Assembly (NCBI GenBank): GCA_947302435.1
Contig: CAMYVQ010000004.1
Coordinates: forward strand, 27,783 to 91,782
Source of the DNA: an uncultured Prevotella sp.
Lineage (GTDB): Bacteria; Bacteroidota; Bacteroidia; Bacteroidales; Bacteroidaceae
DNA: 64,000 bases
Direction of reading: 5' to 3'
In this document: piece after piece, positions 7,792 to 16,571 of the stretch
Numbering within the stretch: position 1 is the first letter of the stretch
Layout: each line of letters begins with the position of its first letter
The notes under the pieces: generated by a model
Database searches by the model: none
The model's input: the letters and a program-made list of their open reading frames with translations, nothing else
Told to the model about the DNA's origin: nothing
Translations under genes and position numbers: made by a program

Positions 7792-8253
7792 TTAGAGATT
7801 GATACCGTAGTTCTGTTTCACCTCGCTCATGACAAAGGTGCTCTCGATGGAACCGACGGTTTCTATGTCGCCGAGCTTATTGAGCACGAACTCTTGATAA
7901 TGCTTCATGTCAGCGGCGCGCACTTTCAGCAGATAGTCGTAGGAACCAGAGGTGTTGTAGCACTCCGTCACTTCAGGGATGCGCATGATGCGGTGGGTGA
8001 AGGCATTGGCAATTTCGTGGTTGATCTGCTTCAGTTTCACTTTGCAGAACACCAACAGCCCTTGGTTCAGTTTGTCAGGGTCGAGCACGGCCACATACTT
8101 TTTGATATAGCCCTTCTTCTCCAACCGTTTCTGCCGTTCAAACACAGGAGTTGGGGTCAGGTGTACCGCATCGGCCAGTTCCTTCGTGGTCAGTTTCGCG
8201 TTTCTCTGCAGCGTGCGGAGTATTTGCAGGTCAATCTCGTCGAGTGTTTCCAT
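7792..8253 (-). CDS. Lrp/AsnC family transcriptional regulator
   Basis: DNA-binding regulator of amino-acid or nitrogen metabolism. The N-terminal helix-turn-helix reads 'LDEIDLQILRTLQRNAKLTTKELADAVHLTPTPVFERQKRLEKKGYI', and the C-terminal RAM/AsnC effector domain contains 'GSYDYLLKVRAADMKHYQEF'. The start METLDEID at 8253 gives 153 aa, normal for the family; ATG codons at 8262 and 8265 are alternatives, and the 173-aa track ORF runs back into the SDR gene. It begins about 20 bp after the SDR stop and is probably cotranscribed with it. The effector ligand is unknown. Confidence 0.92.
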   Translation of the reverse strand: METLDEIDLQILRTLQRNAKLTTKELADAVHLTPTPVFERQKRLEKKGYIKKYVAVLDPDKLNQGLLVFCKVKLKQINHEIANAFTHRIMRIPEVTECYNTSGSYDYLLKVRAADMKHYQEFVLNKLGDIETVGSIESTFVMSEVKQNYGINL

Positions 8254-8272
8254 ACGTCTCATCATATAAAAA

Positions 8273-8983
8273 TTAATCTTCCTTGACAATAGGATAAAGT
8301 TCAATAAACTCACCCTGATGGCTTTGTCCGTCGTTGATGAGTTCAGCCATTTTCTGTCCTACTGTCTCGATGTCGTGGAAGCCCGGCAGACTCATGTTAC
8401 CGTTCAGGTCGGTAGTGGTGGGTCCCGGATGTACGGAGAAAATCTCCAATGGCGTACCTGCCTGCTGAAACTCGATAGCCATCACGCCCATCATGGCGTT
8501 CTGGGCGGCCTTACTGGCCACGTAGGCCAATGGATGCCAGTAGGGACTGATTTCCGAAGGAACCGTGACGTTGACGATTCTTCCCTGATTCTCAGTGAGT
8601 TGTGGCATCAGTGCCTTCGTGAGGGCGAAGGTGCCGATGAAGTTTACGTCGAGCGTTTCCTTGATGTCGTTGAGTTCCGTATGCTGACTGTCCATGCTCA
8701 TGTCGCCAGGAATACCGGCATTGTTCACCAACAGTGAAAGCCCCGGATACTGCCCACAAACCGTCTTTGCTGCCTGCTCCAGACTGGCGAGGTCGCGCAG
8801 TTCAATGTGTACCCATCCAAGCACGTCAACACCAGCCGACTTCAGTTCTTTAATGGCTTTCTCAGCCCGCTGTCCGTCACGGGCACCAATCAGCACTTGC
8901 CAACCGCTCAGTCCAAGGTGCTTGGCGATTCCGAATCCGATGCCCTTGTTGGCACCTGTCACTAAAACAATCTTTTCTTTCAT
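8273..8983 (-). CDS. SDR family NAD(P)-dependent oxidoreductase
   Basis: Short-chain dehydrogenase/reductase, cytoplasmic, substrate unknown. The Rossmann nucleotide site is 'VTGANKGIGFGIAKHLG', followed by 'LVNNAGIPGD', and the catalytic Tyr/Lys lie in 'YVASKAAQNAMM'. At 236 aa the length is typical; the 'VTGANKGIG' start and the rest resemble the carbonyl-reductase-like branch. I chose the ATG at 8983 (MKEKIVLV), because the upstream residues in the track ORF precede the start of the fold and overlap the promoter. It is first in a two-gene unit with lrp, whose product might control it. Confidence 0.9.
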   Translation of the reverse strand: MKEKIVLVTGANKGIGFGIAKHLGLSGWQVLIGARDGQRAEKAIKELKSAGVDVLGWVHIELRDLASLEQAAKTVCGQYPGLSLLVNNAGIPGDMSMDSQHTELNDIKETLDVNFIGTFALTKALMPQLTENQGRIVNVTVPSEISPYWHPLAYVASKAAQNAMMGVMAIEFQQAGTPLEIFSVHPGPTTTDLNGNMSLPGFHDIETVGQKMAELINDGQSHQGEFIELYPIVKED

Positions 8984-9034
8984 GTCCTTATACCTTATTA
9001 TATTATAATTAGAATCAACCCATGATTTCGCTTG

Positions 9035-9042
9035 CAAATATA
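9035..9042 (-). promoter_or_regulatory. Promoter -7 element for the SDR-lrp unit
   Basis: On the minus strand TATATTTG fits TAnnTTTG, about 50 bp upstream of the SDR ATG. No clear -33 element. Divergent from the metY promoter. Confidence 0.5.
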
Positions 9043-9204
9043 CGAAGAATCTCAAAAAAACAGGTATCGTTTTAGCGTTTTTTTATTTGTACATCCGACT
9101 ATTTGGAGAATCTTTCTTTTTGAAGGCTCTTTACGAAACGAAAACAGAATAATCACACATTAAAATCGCGTTCTATAGGCGTATCTTCTGAATATTAGCA
9201 TAAA

Positions 9205-9236
9205 TTTGGTTGATAACTCCAAATCTTGTAACTTTG
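9205..9236 (+). promoter_or_regulatory. Promoter of metY
   Basis: TTTG (9205-9208), a 20-bp gap and TAACTTTG (9229-9236), about 33 bp upstream of the ATG. Confidence 0.7.
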
Positions 9237-9269
9237 CACCGTGATAAGAACCCTAAAAAGAAATTAATT

Positions 9270-10559
9270 ATGAGTAAGAAAAATTATCGTTTCGAGACCC
9301 TTCAACTGCATGTTGGACAAGAGCAGGCCGACCCCACTACCGATGCACGTGCCGTGCCCATTTACCAGACAACTTCGTATGTGTTCCGTAACTCACAACA
9401 CGCCGCCGACCGCTTCGGCCTTCGCGATGCCGGTAATATCTATGGCCGGTTGACCAACTCGACACAAGGCGTGTTTGAAGACCGTGTCGCCGCCCTCGAA
9501 GGAGGTGTGGCCGGACTGGCCGTTGCCTCTGGTGCCGCCGCCATCACCTACGCTTTGCAGAACATTGTGCAGGCAGGCGACCATATTGTGGCGGCCGACA
9601 ACCTCTACGGCGGTTCCTACAACCTCATTACCCATACACTCGCCACGCAGGGCATCACGAACACCATCATCAACGTGAACGACCTCGCCGCCCTCGAAGC
9701 CGCCATCCAGCCCAACACAAAAGTAATATATGCCGAGACTTTCGGCAACCCCAACTCTGATGTGCTCGACCTTGAAGGTGTGGCTGCCGTAGCCCACAAG
9801 CACGGCATCCCCTTCATCGTGGACAACACCTTCGGCACGCCTTATCTGATTCGTCCGTTGGAGCACGGTGCTGATATTGTGGTTCATTCGGCCACGAAGT
9901 TCCTTGGCGGTCATGGCACTTCGTTAGGTGGTGTCATCGTCGACGGTGGCAAGTTCGATTGGAAGGCCAATCCCGACAAGTTCCCCACACTGTCCAAGCC
10001 CGATCCCTCCTATCATGGTATTGTCTTTGCCGATGCCGTCGGTGCAGCGGCCTATGTAACTCGCATCCGTGCCGTCATTCTGCGTGACACTGGCGCTGCC
10101 ATCTCGCCCTTCAATGCCTTCATCCTCTTACAGGGCGTAGAGACGTTGAGTCTGCGCGTGGAGCGGCATGTGGAGAATGCCTTGAAAGTTGTCGATTTCC
10201 TCGCTAACCACCCGAAGGTAGCCAAAGTCAACCACCCGGCCCTCGAAAGCCATCCCGACCATGCCCTCTACCAAAAGTATTTCCCACAGGGCGGCGGCTC
10301 CATCTTCACCTTCGAGATCAAGGGTGGACAGGAAGAGGCATGGAAGTTCATCGATGCCCTACAGATCTTCTCTTTGTTAGCCAATGTAGCCGACGTGAAG
10401 AGTCTGGTGATTCATCCCTACACCACGACCCACTCGCAACTCTCGCCCGAGGAACTGGCCGAGCAGCACATCACCCCGTCGACTATCCGCCTCTCCATCG
10501 GTACTGAGCATATCGACGATATCATCGAAGATTTGTCGCAGGCGCTCGACAAAATATAA
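9270..10559 (+). CDS. metY: O-acetylhomoserine sulfhydrylase (PLP-dependent)
   Basis: Catalyses O-acetyl-L-homoserine + sulfide to L-homocysteine + acetate in methionine synthesis; cytoplasmic homotetramer of the Cys/Met-metabolism PLP family. The N-terminus 'RFETLQLHVGQEQADPTTDA' and 'VPIYQTTSYVF' are characteristic of the family. PLP contacts are in 'ASGAAAITYAL', and the Schiff-base Lys is in 'HSATKFLGGHGTSLGG'. I use the ATG at 9270 (MSKKNYRF); the longer track ORF starts within the promoter. The length of 429 aa is normal. The response-regulator gene follows 17 bp downstream and may be cotranscribed. Confidence 0.93.
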   Translation: MSKKNYRFETLQLHVGQEQADPTTDARAVPIYQTTSYVFRNSQHAADRFGLRDAGNIYGRLTNSTQGVFEDRVAALEGGVAGLAVASGAAAITYALQNIVQAGDHIVAADNLYGGSYNLITHTLATQGITNTIINVNDLAALEAAIQPNTKVIYAETFGNPNSDVLDLEGVAAVAHKHGIPFIVDNTFGTPYLIRPLEHGADIVVHSATKFLGGHGTSLGGVIVDGGKFDWKANPDKFPTLSKPDPSYHGIVFADAVGAAAYVTRIRAVILRDTGAAISPFNAFILLQGVETLSLRVERHVENALKVVDFLANHPKVAKVNHPALESHPDHALYQKYFPQGGGSIFTFEIKGGQEEAWKFIDALQIFSLLANVADVKSLVIHPYTTTHSQLSPEELAEQHITPSTIRLSIGTEHIDDIIEDLSQALDKI

Positions 10560-10576
10560 TGCATAATTCATAAGCG

Positions 10577-11221
10577 ATGGGAAACTATATCTTAGCAGAC
10601 AATCAGGAACTGACGCGCTTCGCACTGGAGAGCATTCTTCAGCAGAACGAAACAGCAGTAGTGTATCGTGCATTCGACAGGGCTGGACTGGTGGACTTGC
10701 TCAGAAAACATGAGAGTGCCATTGTTATTCTCGACTACACCCTGTTCGACTTTGCTGACGAAGACCAGCTCCTGATTGTCGCTGAGCGTTTTGCACTTTC
10801 GCAGTGGGTACTTCTCAGTGAAGAACTGACCTCCCGTTTTCTACGCCGTGTGGTTTACTCGTCACATCAGTTCAGCATTGTGTTTAAGGATGGCCCCTTA
10901 CAGGAAGTGCGCGAAGCTTTGCAGGCCGCCAGTCGTCATAACAGATATATTAGTCAGCGTGCGCTGGAGATGATCATCAGCCAACAGCAGGAGGAAGATG
11001 ATCAACCCAGTGTGCTGACAAATACAGAGACAGAGATTGTGAAGGCCATCGCCCAGGGCAAGACCACGAAGGAGATAGCCAGTGAGCGTTTCTCGAGCAT
11101 CCACACGGTGACGACCCATCGCAAGAACATCTTCCGCAAGTTAGGTGTCAATACGGCTCACGAAGTAGTGAAATATGCGCTGCGTGCGGGACTGATAGAT
11201 GCCTCTGAATTTTATATCTGA
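10577..11221 (+). CDS. LuxR/NarL-type response regulator, orphan
   Basis: Two-component output protein. The N-terminal half (about residues 1-120) looks like a receiver: 'ADNQELTRFALESIL', then 'AIVILDYTLFD' with an Asp at the expected phosphorylation site; the first acidic pair is reduced to one Asp, and the Lys near 'IVFKDGPLQEV' is kept. The C-terminal half has a clear LuxR helix-turn-helix 'LTNTETEIVKAIAQGKTTKE' continuing 'IASERFSSIHTVTTHRKNIFRKLGV'. No histidine kinase is adjacent. Position after metY suggests cotranscription, but target genes cannot be inferred. Confidence 0.85.
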   Translation: MGNYILADNQELTRFALESILQQNETAVVYRAFDRAGLVDLLRKHESAIVILDYTLFDFADEDQLLIVAERFALSQWVLLSEELTSRFLRRVVYSSHQFSIVFKDGPLQEVREALQAASRHNRYISQRALEMIISQQQEEDDQPSVLTNTETEIVKAIAQGKTTKEIASERFSSIHTVTTHRKNIFRKLGVNTAHEVVKYALRAGLIDASEFYI

Positions 11222-11350
11222 TTATTATTTACGCAAAGCTTTCTGTCCGTTTCGGAAAACACAAAACAATTTCACAAAAACTTTGTGTTTACTTGCAATT
11301 CCACCGAATTGGCAATCATCAGTCTGGTGAATGAAAAAAAACTTATATTG

Positions 11351-11382
11351 TTTGGATATATACTGACTAATTCGTAATTTTG
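11351..11382 (+). promoter_or_regulatory. Promoter of fic
   Basis: TTTG (11351-11354), a 20-bp gap and TAATTTTG (11375-11382), only 6 bp from the ATG at 11389, so the transcript is nearly leaderless. The whole block is copied at 16745-16783. Confidence 0.65.
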
Positions 11383-11388
11383 CAGGCG

Positions 11389-12168
11389 ATGTTTGAAACG
11401 GAGATAGAGGAATACGAAAGCGTCCGAAAGGAATATCAGCAGAAAGTGGCTGAGAAAATGGGACGTAAACAGTGGATGGAATACAACGAGATTCTGTTCT
11501 CTGCGCATTCTTGTGCCATCGAAGGAAACTCGTTCACGGTTGATGATACGAGGATCTTGCGAGAGCAGGGCATGGCGATGATTCCTGTAGGACGCTCACT
11601 GTTGGAGTGTACGGAGATGGCTGATCATTTCCGTGCGTTTGATTACATGGTGAGTCACTTGGATGCACCGTTCGACGAGGCTTTGCTAAAAGAGATCAAC
11701 CGATTGGCGACAGAGCATACATTGGCCTATAGGGCACCTGGCGCTGTAGCGGGAGAATATACTACAGAGGATATGGCGGCAGGCGACACCGTCTTTGGTG
11801 ACCATGAAATACTGATTGCACGTGTGCCAAAGCTAATGGAATCGACAGAGAGGGCATTGGCCGAAGGGCAGCATCCGATGGTGGTGGCGGCAAAGTGGCA
11901 TGGGTACTACGAGTACCTGCATCCTTTCCGCGATGGTAATGGCAGAACAGGGCGCTTGCTTTCAAACTTCATACTCCTTCGTGCAGGGCATCCACTGTTG
12001 ATTGTAAAATTGGAAGACCGGGCATCTTATATCTCTGCCCTGACACAGATACGTACAGAGGGAACGGACGAGTTCCTGATCTCGTTCTTTTTCAAGTCAG
12101 CTATAGAACGGATGAAAAGTGAAATGGCTCAGAAAAAGAAAAGCGTGTTACCTCTGGTCTTCTTTTAG
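11389..12168 (+). CDS. Fic family protein (putative AMP-transferase)
   Basis: Fic-domain enzyme that transfers AMP (or another nucleotide part) to a hydroxyl of a target protein. The active-site loop HPFRDGNGRTGR is complete. An N-terminal 'SCAIEGN' fits the inhibitory helix motif (S/T)xxxE(G/N), so this looks like an auto-inhibited class II Fic protein with no separate antitoxin. The flap 'GEYTTEDMAAGDTVFGDHEI' lies before the active site. 259 aa from the ATG at 11389; the TTG of the track ORF lies in the promoter. Followed by a strong hairpin. Pieces of a second, nearly identical fic gene flank hipBA at 16745 and 18582. Confidence 0.9.
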   Translation: MFETEIEEYESVRKEYQQKVAEKMGRKQWMEYNEILFSAHSCAIEGNSFTVDDTRILREQGMAMIPVGRSLLECTEMADHFRAFDYMVSHLDAPFDEALLKEINRLATEHTLAYRAPGAVAGEYTTEDMAAGDTVFGDHEILIARVPKLMESTERALAEGQHPMVVAAKWHGYYEYLHPFRDGNGRTGRLLSNFILLRAGHPLLIVKLEDRASYISALTQIRTEGTDEFLISFFFKSAIERMKSEMAQKKKSVLPLVFF

Positions 12169-12206
12169 GGAAACACGAAAGGACCTTCAAATGAGTGAAC
12201 GTAAAA

Positions 12207-12235
12207 AGGGGGTGTGTCAAAATGACACACCCTCT
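12207..12235. terminator. Bidirectional terminator between fic and the WG-repeat gene
   Basis: GGGTGTGTCA and TGACACACCC (10 bp, 3-nt loop) with flanking A-rich and CTCTTT edges, between converging genes. Confidence 0.8.
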
Positions 12236-13207
12236 TTACTGATGCTTTTTAACAATCTTGTTCCCCAAAATGCAAAGCATATTAGGCCATGAAAGGTCGC
12301 CTTCTTCCAACTCATAGTTGTTACCGTCTTCACATACAATTGAATAGGGCTTTCCCATTTCCCAACCTATTCGCCCTTGTGCAAACACGCGCCCCTCTAT
12401 AACTGCGAACTTATCTATATAGGCAAACTTAAACGGAATCACCATTCTATTGTGATGGTCTATGACACCCAAGGAATGGGTGACTCCATCCTGAGAACTT
12501 ATAAAGCCAACTACAGCATACCCATCTTTGAAATCACCTGCAATATCATACCTAAAAGGAATCTTCTCCGTTCCATGAATGTTTATATACCCATATTTCC
12601 CATCTTTGCGGGCGGCTATCAGATAATCTTGGGGATCAATAGGTACACGACCAATCCAACTGAAACCACTTTCGAAAGGTATAAGCTCTTTACCACTGGG
12701 ATCAACCAGTTTGGCCATACGACGACCGTTTTCCTCGTGAATGACAGGAATACCTGGGGAGTAGATACCATCGATATCTTCAATATCAGGAACGCCAGGA
12801 CTATAGATGGCCGGTACAATCTCTCTCACATTCACAAGGTCAAACAGCCCACTTTTTCCTTCATTATACAGTTCGATGCATCCGTTCCATGATTTACCCG
12901 CTGCTCTCCAATAGTTACTACTACTAACATATTGTGAACGAGCAATACTGCTACAACCATGCGTGGTTACAATACGACCGTTTTTGTCTGCCAGCCAATA
13001 TTCATACGTGTTGTCTTCCAGCACGATAACATCATAATCCTGATCATCTGAAAACTGGTATATATTCAGATACCTGCAAGGCTGAACCACCTCTCCTTTT
13101 GAATCAATCAATCCAAACAGGCCGTTTTTCTCAATAACCGTACAACAAAGAATTCTTTTCTTCTTGCTGTCCTCGTTTGCGTTGTTAGACTGCTGTTCTC
13201 GTTTCAT
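12236..13207 (-). CDS. WG-repeat-containing protein
   Basis: Protein built of WG-type beta repeats (KWGxID-like units): 'KNGLFGLIDSKGEVVQPCRY', 'GKSGLFDLVNVREIVPAIYS', 'KDGKYGYINIHGTEKIPFRY' and 'SLGVIDHHNRMVIPFKF'. Such repeats are thought to mediate protein or surface interactions; no enzyme motif is seen. There is no signal peptide; the start 'MKREQQSNNANEDSKKK' is hydrophilic, so a cytoplasmic location is likely. 323 aa. The gene is downstream of two exported hypotheticals on the same strand, with a hairpin in the preceding gap. Its biological role is unknown. Confidence 0.75.
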   Translation of the reverse strand: MKREQQSNNANEDSKKKRILCCTVIEKNGLFGLIDSKGEVVQPCRYLNIYQFSDDQDYDVIVLEDNTYEYWLADKNGRIVTTHGCSSIARSQYVSSSNYWRAAGKSWNGCIELYNEGKSGLFDLVNVREIVPAIYSPGVPDIEDIDGIYSPGIPVIHEENGRRMAKLVDPSGKELIPFESGFSWIGRVPIDPQDYLIAARKDGKYGYINIHGTEKIPFRYDIAGDFKDGYAVVGFISSQDGVTHSLGVIDHHNRMVIPFKFAYIDKFAVIEGRVFAQGRIGWEMGKPYSIVCEDGNNYELEEGDLSWPNMLCILGNKIVKKHQ

Positions 13208-13241
13208 CTACTATTGTGGGAACTATGATTAACTGATCGGT

Positions 13242-13291
13242 TCTCCTTCTATGTTGGAAACCAAATAATTGGTCTATAACATAGAAGGAGA
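13242..13291. terminator. Long hairpin between the zinc-ribbon gene and the WG-repeat gene
   Basis: TCTCCTTCTATGTT (13242-13255) pairs perfectly with AACATAGAAGGAGA (13278-13291). It sits just after the stop of the zinc-ribbon gene. No T-run follows, so it may be a terminator or an mRNA-stabilising structure. Confidence 0.55.
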
Positions 13292-13308
13292 TTCTACCTA
13301 TCTGGCTT

Positions 13309-14007
13309 TTAGTCTAAATAGCCTGTTCCGTGACAAGTATTACAACGATCGTGTCGGTGAGTTCTAGAAGAACTTTGGTATCTAAGCCCACATTCTGGGC
13401 AGGTGGAATACCTGATTTGTGTTCCACTATATGGGACAGTGCTTTCATATACACGTCTTCCATTCTTACAATTAGGACACTTGGTACGAGGAATAGTAGT
13501 TGTTCCTGTAGTTCCAGAAGGTGTAGTAGTTGTTCCTGTAGTTCCAGAAGAAAAACCGCTACCACTATATCCGCCACTATATCCACCAGTACTGTTTGAT
13601 GACAGAGTGTTTCCTTTTGTCACTGGGAATAAATACATGTCAGTAATTCTGTCTGTTCTTGGATTGTAATATATATATGATATTTCCATATTGTAATTTG
13701 AGTCAAACATATACACTACATAAAACTCTTCAGACATTTTCATTTTATAACTTTTTCTTATACACCCTGGAGTCAAAGTAGTCTTTCCTGTTTTTATATC
13801 ACAAAAATAATCAACTCTTGTTCCATTAACGACGATATAGTTATTATAAATCTCTATATCAAATAACATTTCCTTTGCATCCATATATTGTCCAGTATAA
13901 GTACTTTGACCTTTTCCCTTTTGTGTGTATTGTCCACTAAAGAGCTGAGCTTTCATTCCACTTGCAAAGCAGATACCAATAAAGATTAGAAATAGTCTTG
14001 CTTTCAT
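13309..14007 (-). CDS. Exported protein of unknown function with C-terminal CxxC zinc-ribbon-like region
   Basis: I do not recognise the family. A signal peptide (MKARLFLIFIGICFASGMKA) is followed by a beta-rich region to about residue 135, a low-complexity Gly/Ser/Thr linker with an imperfect tandem repeat (about residues 140-172), and a Cys-rich end with CPNCKNG, CPECG and CNTCHGTGYLD. The last motif resembles one DnaJ-type CxxCxGxG zinc finger. Six Cys in three CxxC pairs could bind zinc, although a zinc ribbon in an exported protein is unusual. A solo REP/promoter copy lies 165 bp upstream. Confidence 0.65.
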   Translation of the reverse strand: MKARLFLIFIGICFASGMKAQLFSGQYTQKGKGQSTYTGQYMDAKEMLFDIEIYNNYIVVNGTRVDYFCDIKTGKTTLTPGCIRKSYKMKMSEEFYVVYMFDSNYNMEISYIYYNPRTDRITDMYLFPVTKGNTLSSNSTGGYSGGYSGSGFSSGTTGTTTTPSGTTGTTTIPRTKCPNCKNGRRVYESTVPYSGTQIRYSTCPECGLRYQSSSRTHRHDRCNTCHGTGYLD

Positions 14008-14171
14008 AATTGTTAATGCATTAAGTTAATACTAAATATATCCACTCCAAATCGGCAGGTCTGCAATCTTAGAGATTATAGATTGAATCCTACAAAAGGC
14101 TCGTTAATAGTTTTCAGTTTTGGTCTGTCTATCAAGATCTACTATTTGAAGCGCTCCCGAAGTTGATGCTA

Positions 14172-14235
14172 CAAAAGTACACAATTATTCTGAATTCACC
14201 AAATGTTCAGATGAAAAATGACCATTTAGCGCTCG
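14172..14235 (-). repeat. Solo copy of the RAYT promoter and REP end
   Basis: CAAAAGTA (14172-14179), a 20-bp gap and CAAA (14200-14203) read on the minus strand as TTTG-N20-TACTTTTG. They are followed by a decayed REP (GATGAAAAATGACCATTTAG). The block matches 16531-16590 in front of the transposase, but no transposase follows. It might have been co-opted as a promoter for the 13309-14007 gene. Confidence 0.6.
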
Positions 14236-14267
14236 GCCTATGGCTACATTGCTTGTCTAAGAACCTC

Positions 14268-14334
14268 GTCAACGACATTTGAGAAGGGAGTAACAACAAA
14301 ACGTTACCCCCTTTGTTTCTTGCGAGGCGTTGAC
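14268..14334. repeat. Nested inverted repeats in the 14008-14414 spacer
   Basis: Outer stem GTCAACG/CGTTGAC (14268-14274, 14328-14334) encloses AAGGGAGTAAC (14284-14294) pairing with GTTACCCCCTT (14303-14313). It lies about 80 bp downstream of the 14415-15584 stop codon and may end that transcript. The rest of this 407-bp spacer holds the solo REP copy and nothing else I can recognise. Confidence 0.45.
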
Positions 14335-14414
14335 TTGTCCAGGTGTCTTTTGTCACTCAAAAATGTGTTTAACACTTTTTGAAAATTATTTTTCCAAGCC
14401 TTTAGAATTGTCTC

Positions 14415-15584
14415 TCAATTCCCGAAGTTGGGATTTTTAAGGAATTTTTTCTCTATCATCCGCTCACAACTCCACAAAGTATATGGATTTTGGTTCGATA
14501 AGATTTTATCTGCCTCATCTTTGTCTGTTATCTTTTGCGCTCCAATTCGTTTAGCAAGAAAAAGGGTTGCTTTTATTGTTCCGTATGATTCGAACTTAGG
14601 ATCTTTTGAATATGTAAAGATGATATCTTTTTTTAATGGAGTGTTTTCTTCTGTGTACACAGTTTCTTCACCTACCGTAATGTCGTGGGTCTGAGGGCCT
14701 CCAAAGGATTCTTCAACAATAATACAGTTAGCATGAGGAGGAATGGAAATAATACGTTCCTTGTATGTTACTGTGGTTGTCGAATTCATGTCTGACTTGC
14801 CAACAGTAATCCCACTCGCCAATGCACCTGTAGGACCACCAACACCTGACGCTCTTGCAACTCCCCCTAGGTTTAATCCTACACTTGTACTGCTACCATG
14901 AGTAGATGCAGTTACCGTATTATCGTAATATGTATGGCACATGCCATCGGGAATGTATTTATAAAGCGAGAACTTAGGATCCATTATGAACGTTTTATCA
15001 GTATGGCTTGTCTGGTTTGTTCTATAGACACAAAAAGAATTCCCTTTATCTATGTAAATTGTTTTATCAGTAAGGTTCGTAAGCATAATTTTAATCCAAT
15101 AATTATAATACAAGCCATACCATTTCTCGCCAGAAGGAATAAAATTCATTTCTAAATCAGTATTGTTAAGAACAGACTCCTTACCAACGTGATTAATAAG
15201 AATTTGAAAATGTGCTTCTTTAGATTGCTTCTTTTGAGTGTAATGATTATCATAATTGTTGTACATAGCAATGAGTTCTGCATTATTCTCACCAACGGCA
15301 GTATTTAACAACTGACGACTGTCGCCTGGTTCACTTCCATTGCTTGTTGAGCTATCATTAGTAAAGTCGTCTTTCTCTCCATTCTCATAATTAATAAACA
15401 TTACTTCAGATCTATTGACAGTATAGGTCGGTCCATTCTGATTCGAGAACTTCTTGTACTTGATATCTGCCGTATTGATTTCAATCACCTTCGAAAGAAT
15501 AGTGCTGCCATCCTTTTTTACAATCACATCTTGTGCACTTGAATGCAGAGCCACAAAAGCTAATAACAATAATAGTTTTTTCAT
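14415..15584 (-). CDS. Exported protein of unknown function
   Basis: Family not recognised with certainty. A signal peptide MKKLLLLLAFVALHSSAQ is followed by a short beta module, 'DVIVKKDGSTILSKVIEINT' to 'SEVMFINYENGEKD', which resembles a small N-terminal module seen in many exported Bacteroidota proteins. The rest (about residues 100-389) is a beta-rich region with 'YNYWIKIMLTNLTDKTIYID', a Gly/Ala-rich loop (GLNLGGVARASGVGGPTGAL) and no Cys-based lipobox. The soluble periplasm is the likely location. AT-rich codon use compared with the neighbouring core genes hints at acquisition. Confidence 0.6.
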   Translation of the reverse strand: MKKLLLLLAFVALHSSAQDVIVKKDGSTILSKVIEINTADIKYKKFSNQNGPTYTVNRSEVMFINYENGEKDDFTNDSSTSNGSEPGDSRQLLNTAVGENNAELIAMYNNYDNHYTQKKQSKEAHFQILINHVGKESVLNNTDLEMNFIPSGEKWYGLYYNYWIKIMLTNLTDKTIYIDKGNSFCVYRTNQTSHTDKTFIMDPKFSLYKYIPDGMCHTYYDNTVTASTHGSSTSVGLNLGGVARASGVGGPTGALASGITVGKSDMNSTTTVTYKERIISIPPHANCIIVEESFGGPQTHDITVGEETVYTEENTPLKKDIIFTYSKDPKFESYGTIKATLFLAKRIGAQKITDKDEADKILSNQNPYTLWSCERMIEKKFLKNPNFGN

Positions 15585-15671
15585 ATTGGTCTTGATTTAA
15601 TCTTGTTTTTATCTATTTCCTTTTGCCCTATTATGTGTCTTGCACAGCATCTGGCAATTGCTGATGATCGC

Positions 15672-15702
15672 TGGGGACGGTTCTGAATGATCACATTTTT
15701 CT
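15672..15702. repeat. Left terminal REP of the RAYT element
   Basis: TGGGGACGGTTCTGAATGAT continuing CACATTTTTCT is the inverted counterpart of the right end at 16572-16600. It overlaps the last codons and stop of the transposase. Confidence 0.8.
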
Positions 15703-16509
15703 CTCATCTGTTTTCCTTTTTATTTTTTGAACTACACCAAAGCTGATGCCTGTGATACGGGCAATCTGACGAATGTCTCCGCCTGCCAAACACAGGTCAG
15801 CCAAGACAACATTACGCTGCTCCTTTTCCAAGGATTGCAGCTCGTGAGGGTTCCTCATCCCATAAGATTCCTTTAGGATGGTTCGTAGATTTTCATCGCT
15901 AACAGAGAAACGTCCATCGTTTTCAATGTCAAGAATATATAGGCTTTCGTCAACAGGCGTCTCAACAAACGCCTTCAGTTCGGCGAATGGAATATGTTTG
16001 ATGACAGAGCCGATCTTGCATAGGCCGTTGGTCACTGTTGTATGTCGTTCGTACTCCTTCCAGCTACTCCAGGGATAGTCCCGTATATTATTGACGAGTC
16101 CTGCCTTGACTGGATTTTGGTGGATATACCTCATAAATATCAAGAAGTAGGACATCTCGTTGACTGGCTCACTTTTGAAACGGTCTTGAAAGAGGTGGCC
16201 GTTACGGTCATATTTCTTGTTGTAATAACGGGCATAGGAAACGCCTAAACGCTTGATGGTCTCACCGATGCTCTCATCTTTCTCCTGTATAAGCAGGTGA
16301 ACATGGTTGCTCATCAGACAATAGGCATAGATGGTGCAAAGTCCAGGTAGAGGCATGCCATTGTCGTCATGTCTTATACATAGTGCATGCAGACAGCCCA
16401 GCAACCGTAGATAATCCTCTTCATCCTCGAAGATGTTCTGACGATTGATGCCGCGGAGCATCACATGATAGATGCCCGTCCCATCTTGTCTTCGTGCCTG
16501 TCGTGCCAT
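15691..16509 (-). CDS. REP-associated tyrosine transposase (RAYT, IS200-like Y1 family)
   Basis: Single-strand DNA transposase-like enzyme of the Y1/HUH type linked to REP sequences. The HUH motif is in 'CLMSNHVHLLIQ', and the likely catalytic Tyr lies in 'MRYIHQNPVKAGLV'. The first residues 'MARQARRQDGTGIYHVMLRG' are the family start. The C-terminal part 'LADLCLAGGDIRQIARITGI' looks like a helix-turn-helix. 272 aa, intact. It has its own consensus promoter (16562-16531), and the gene is framed by inverted REPs (15672-15702, 16572-16600), the arrangement expected for a RAYT unit. Confidence 0.9.
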   Translation of the reverse strand: MARQARRQDGTGIYHVMLRGINRQNIFEDEEDYLRLLGCLHALCIRHDDNGMPLPGLCTIYAYCLMSNHVHLLIQEKDESIGETIKRLGVSYARYYNKKYDRNGHLFQDRFKSEPVNEMSYFLIFMRYIHQNPVKAGLVNNIRDYPWSSWKEYERHTTVTNGLCKIGSVIKHIPFAELKAFVETPVDESLYILDIENDGRFSVSDENLRTILKESYGMRNPHELQSLEKEQRNVVLADLCLAGGDIRQIARITGISFGVVQKIKRKTDERKM

Positions 16510-16530
16510 TACATTAACTATATACGACTA

Positions 16531-16562
16531 CAAAAGTACACAATTATTATGCTTCTGCCAAA
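16531..16562 (-). promoter_or_regulatory. Promoter of the RAYT gene
   Basis: On the minus strand TTTG (16562-16559), a 20-bp gap and TACTTTTG (16538-16531), 22 bp upstream of the ATG. Confidence 0.65.
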
Positions 16563-16571
16563 TGTTTGGAC

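Noticed and set aside
9210-9269. N-terminal extension of metY (MITPNLVTLHRDKNPKKKLI)
   Set aside because: It spans the promoter -7 element, so it cannot be in the mRNA from that promoter; the ATG at 9270 gives the family start.
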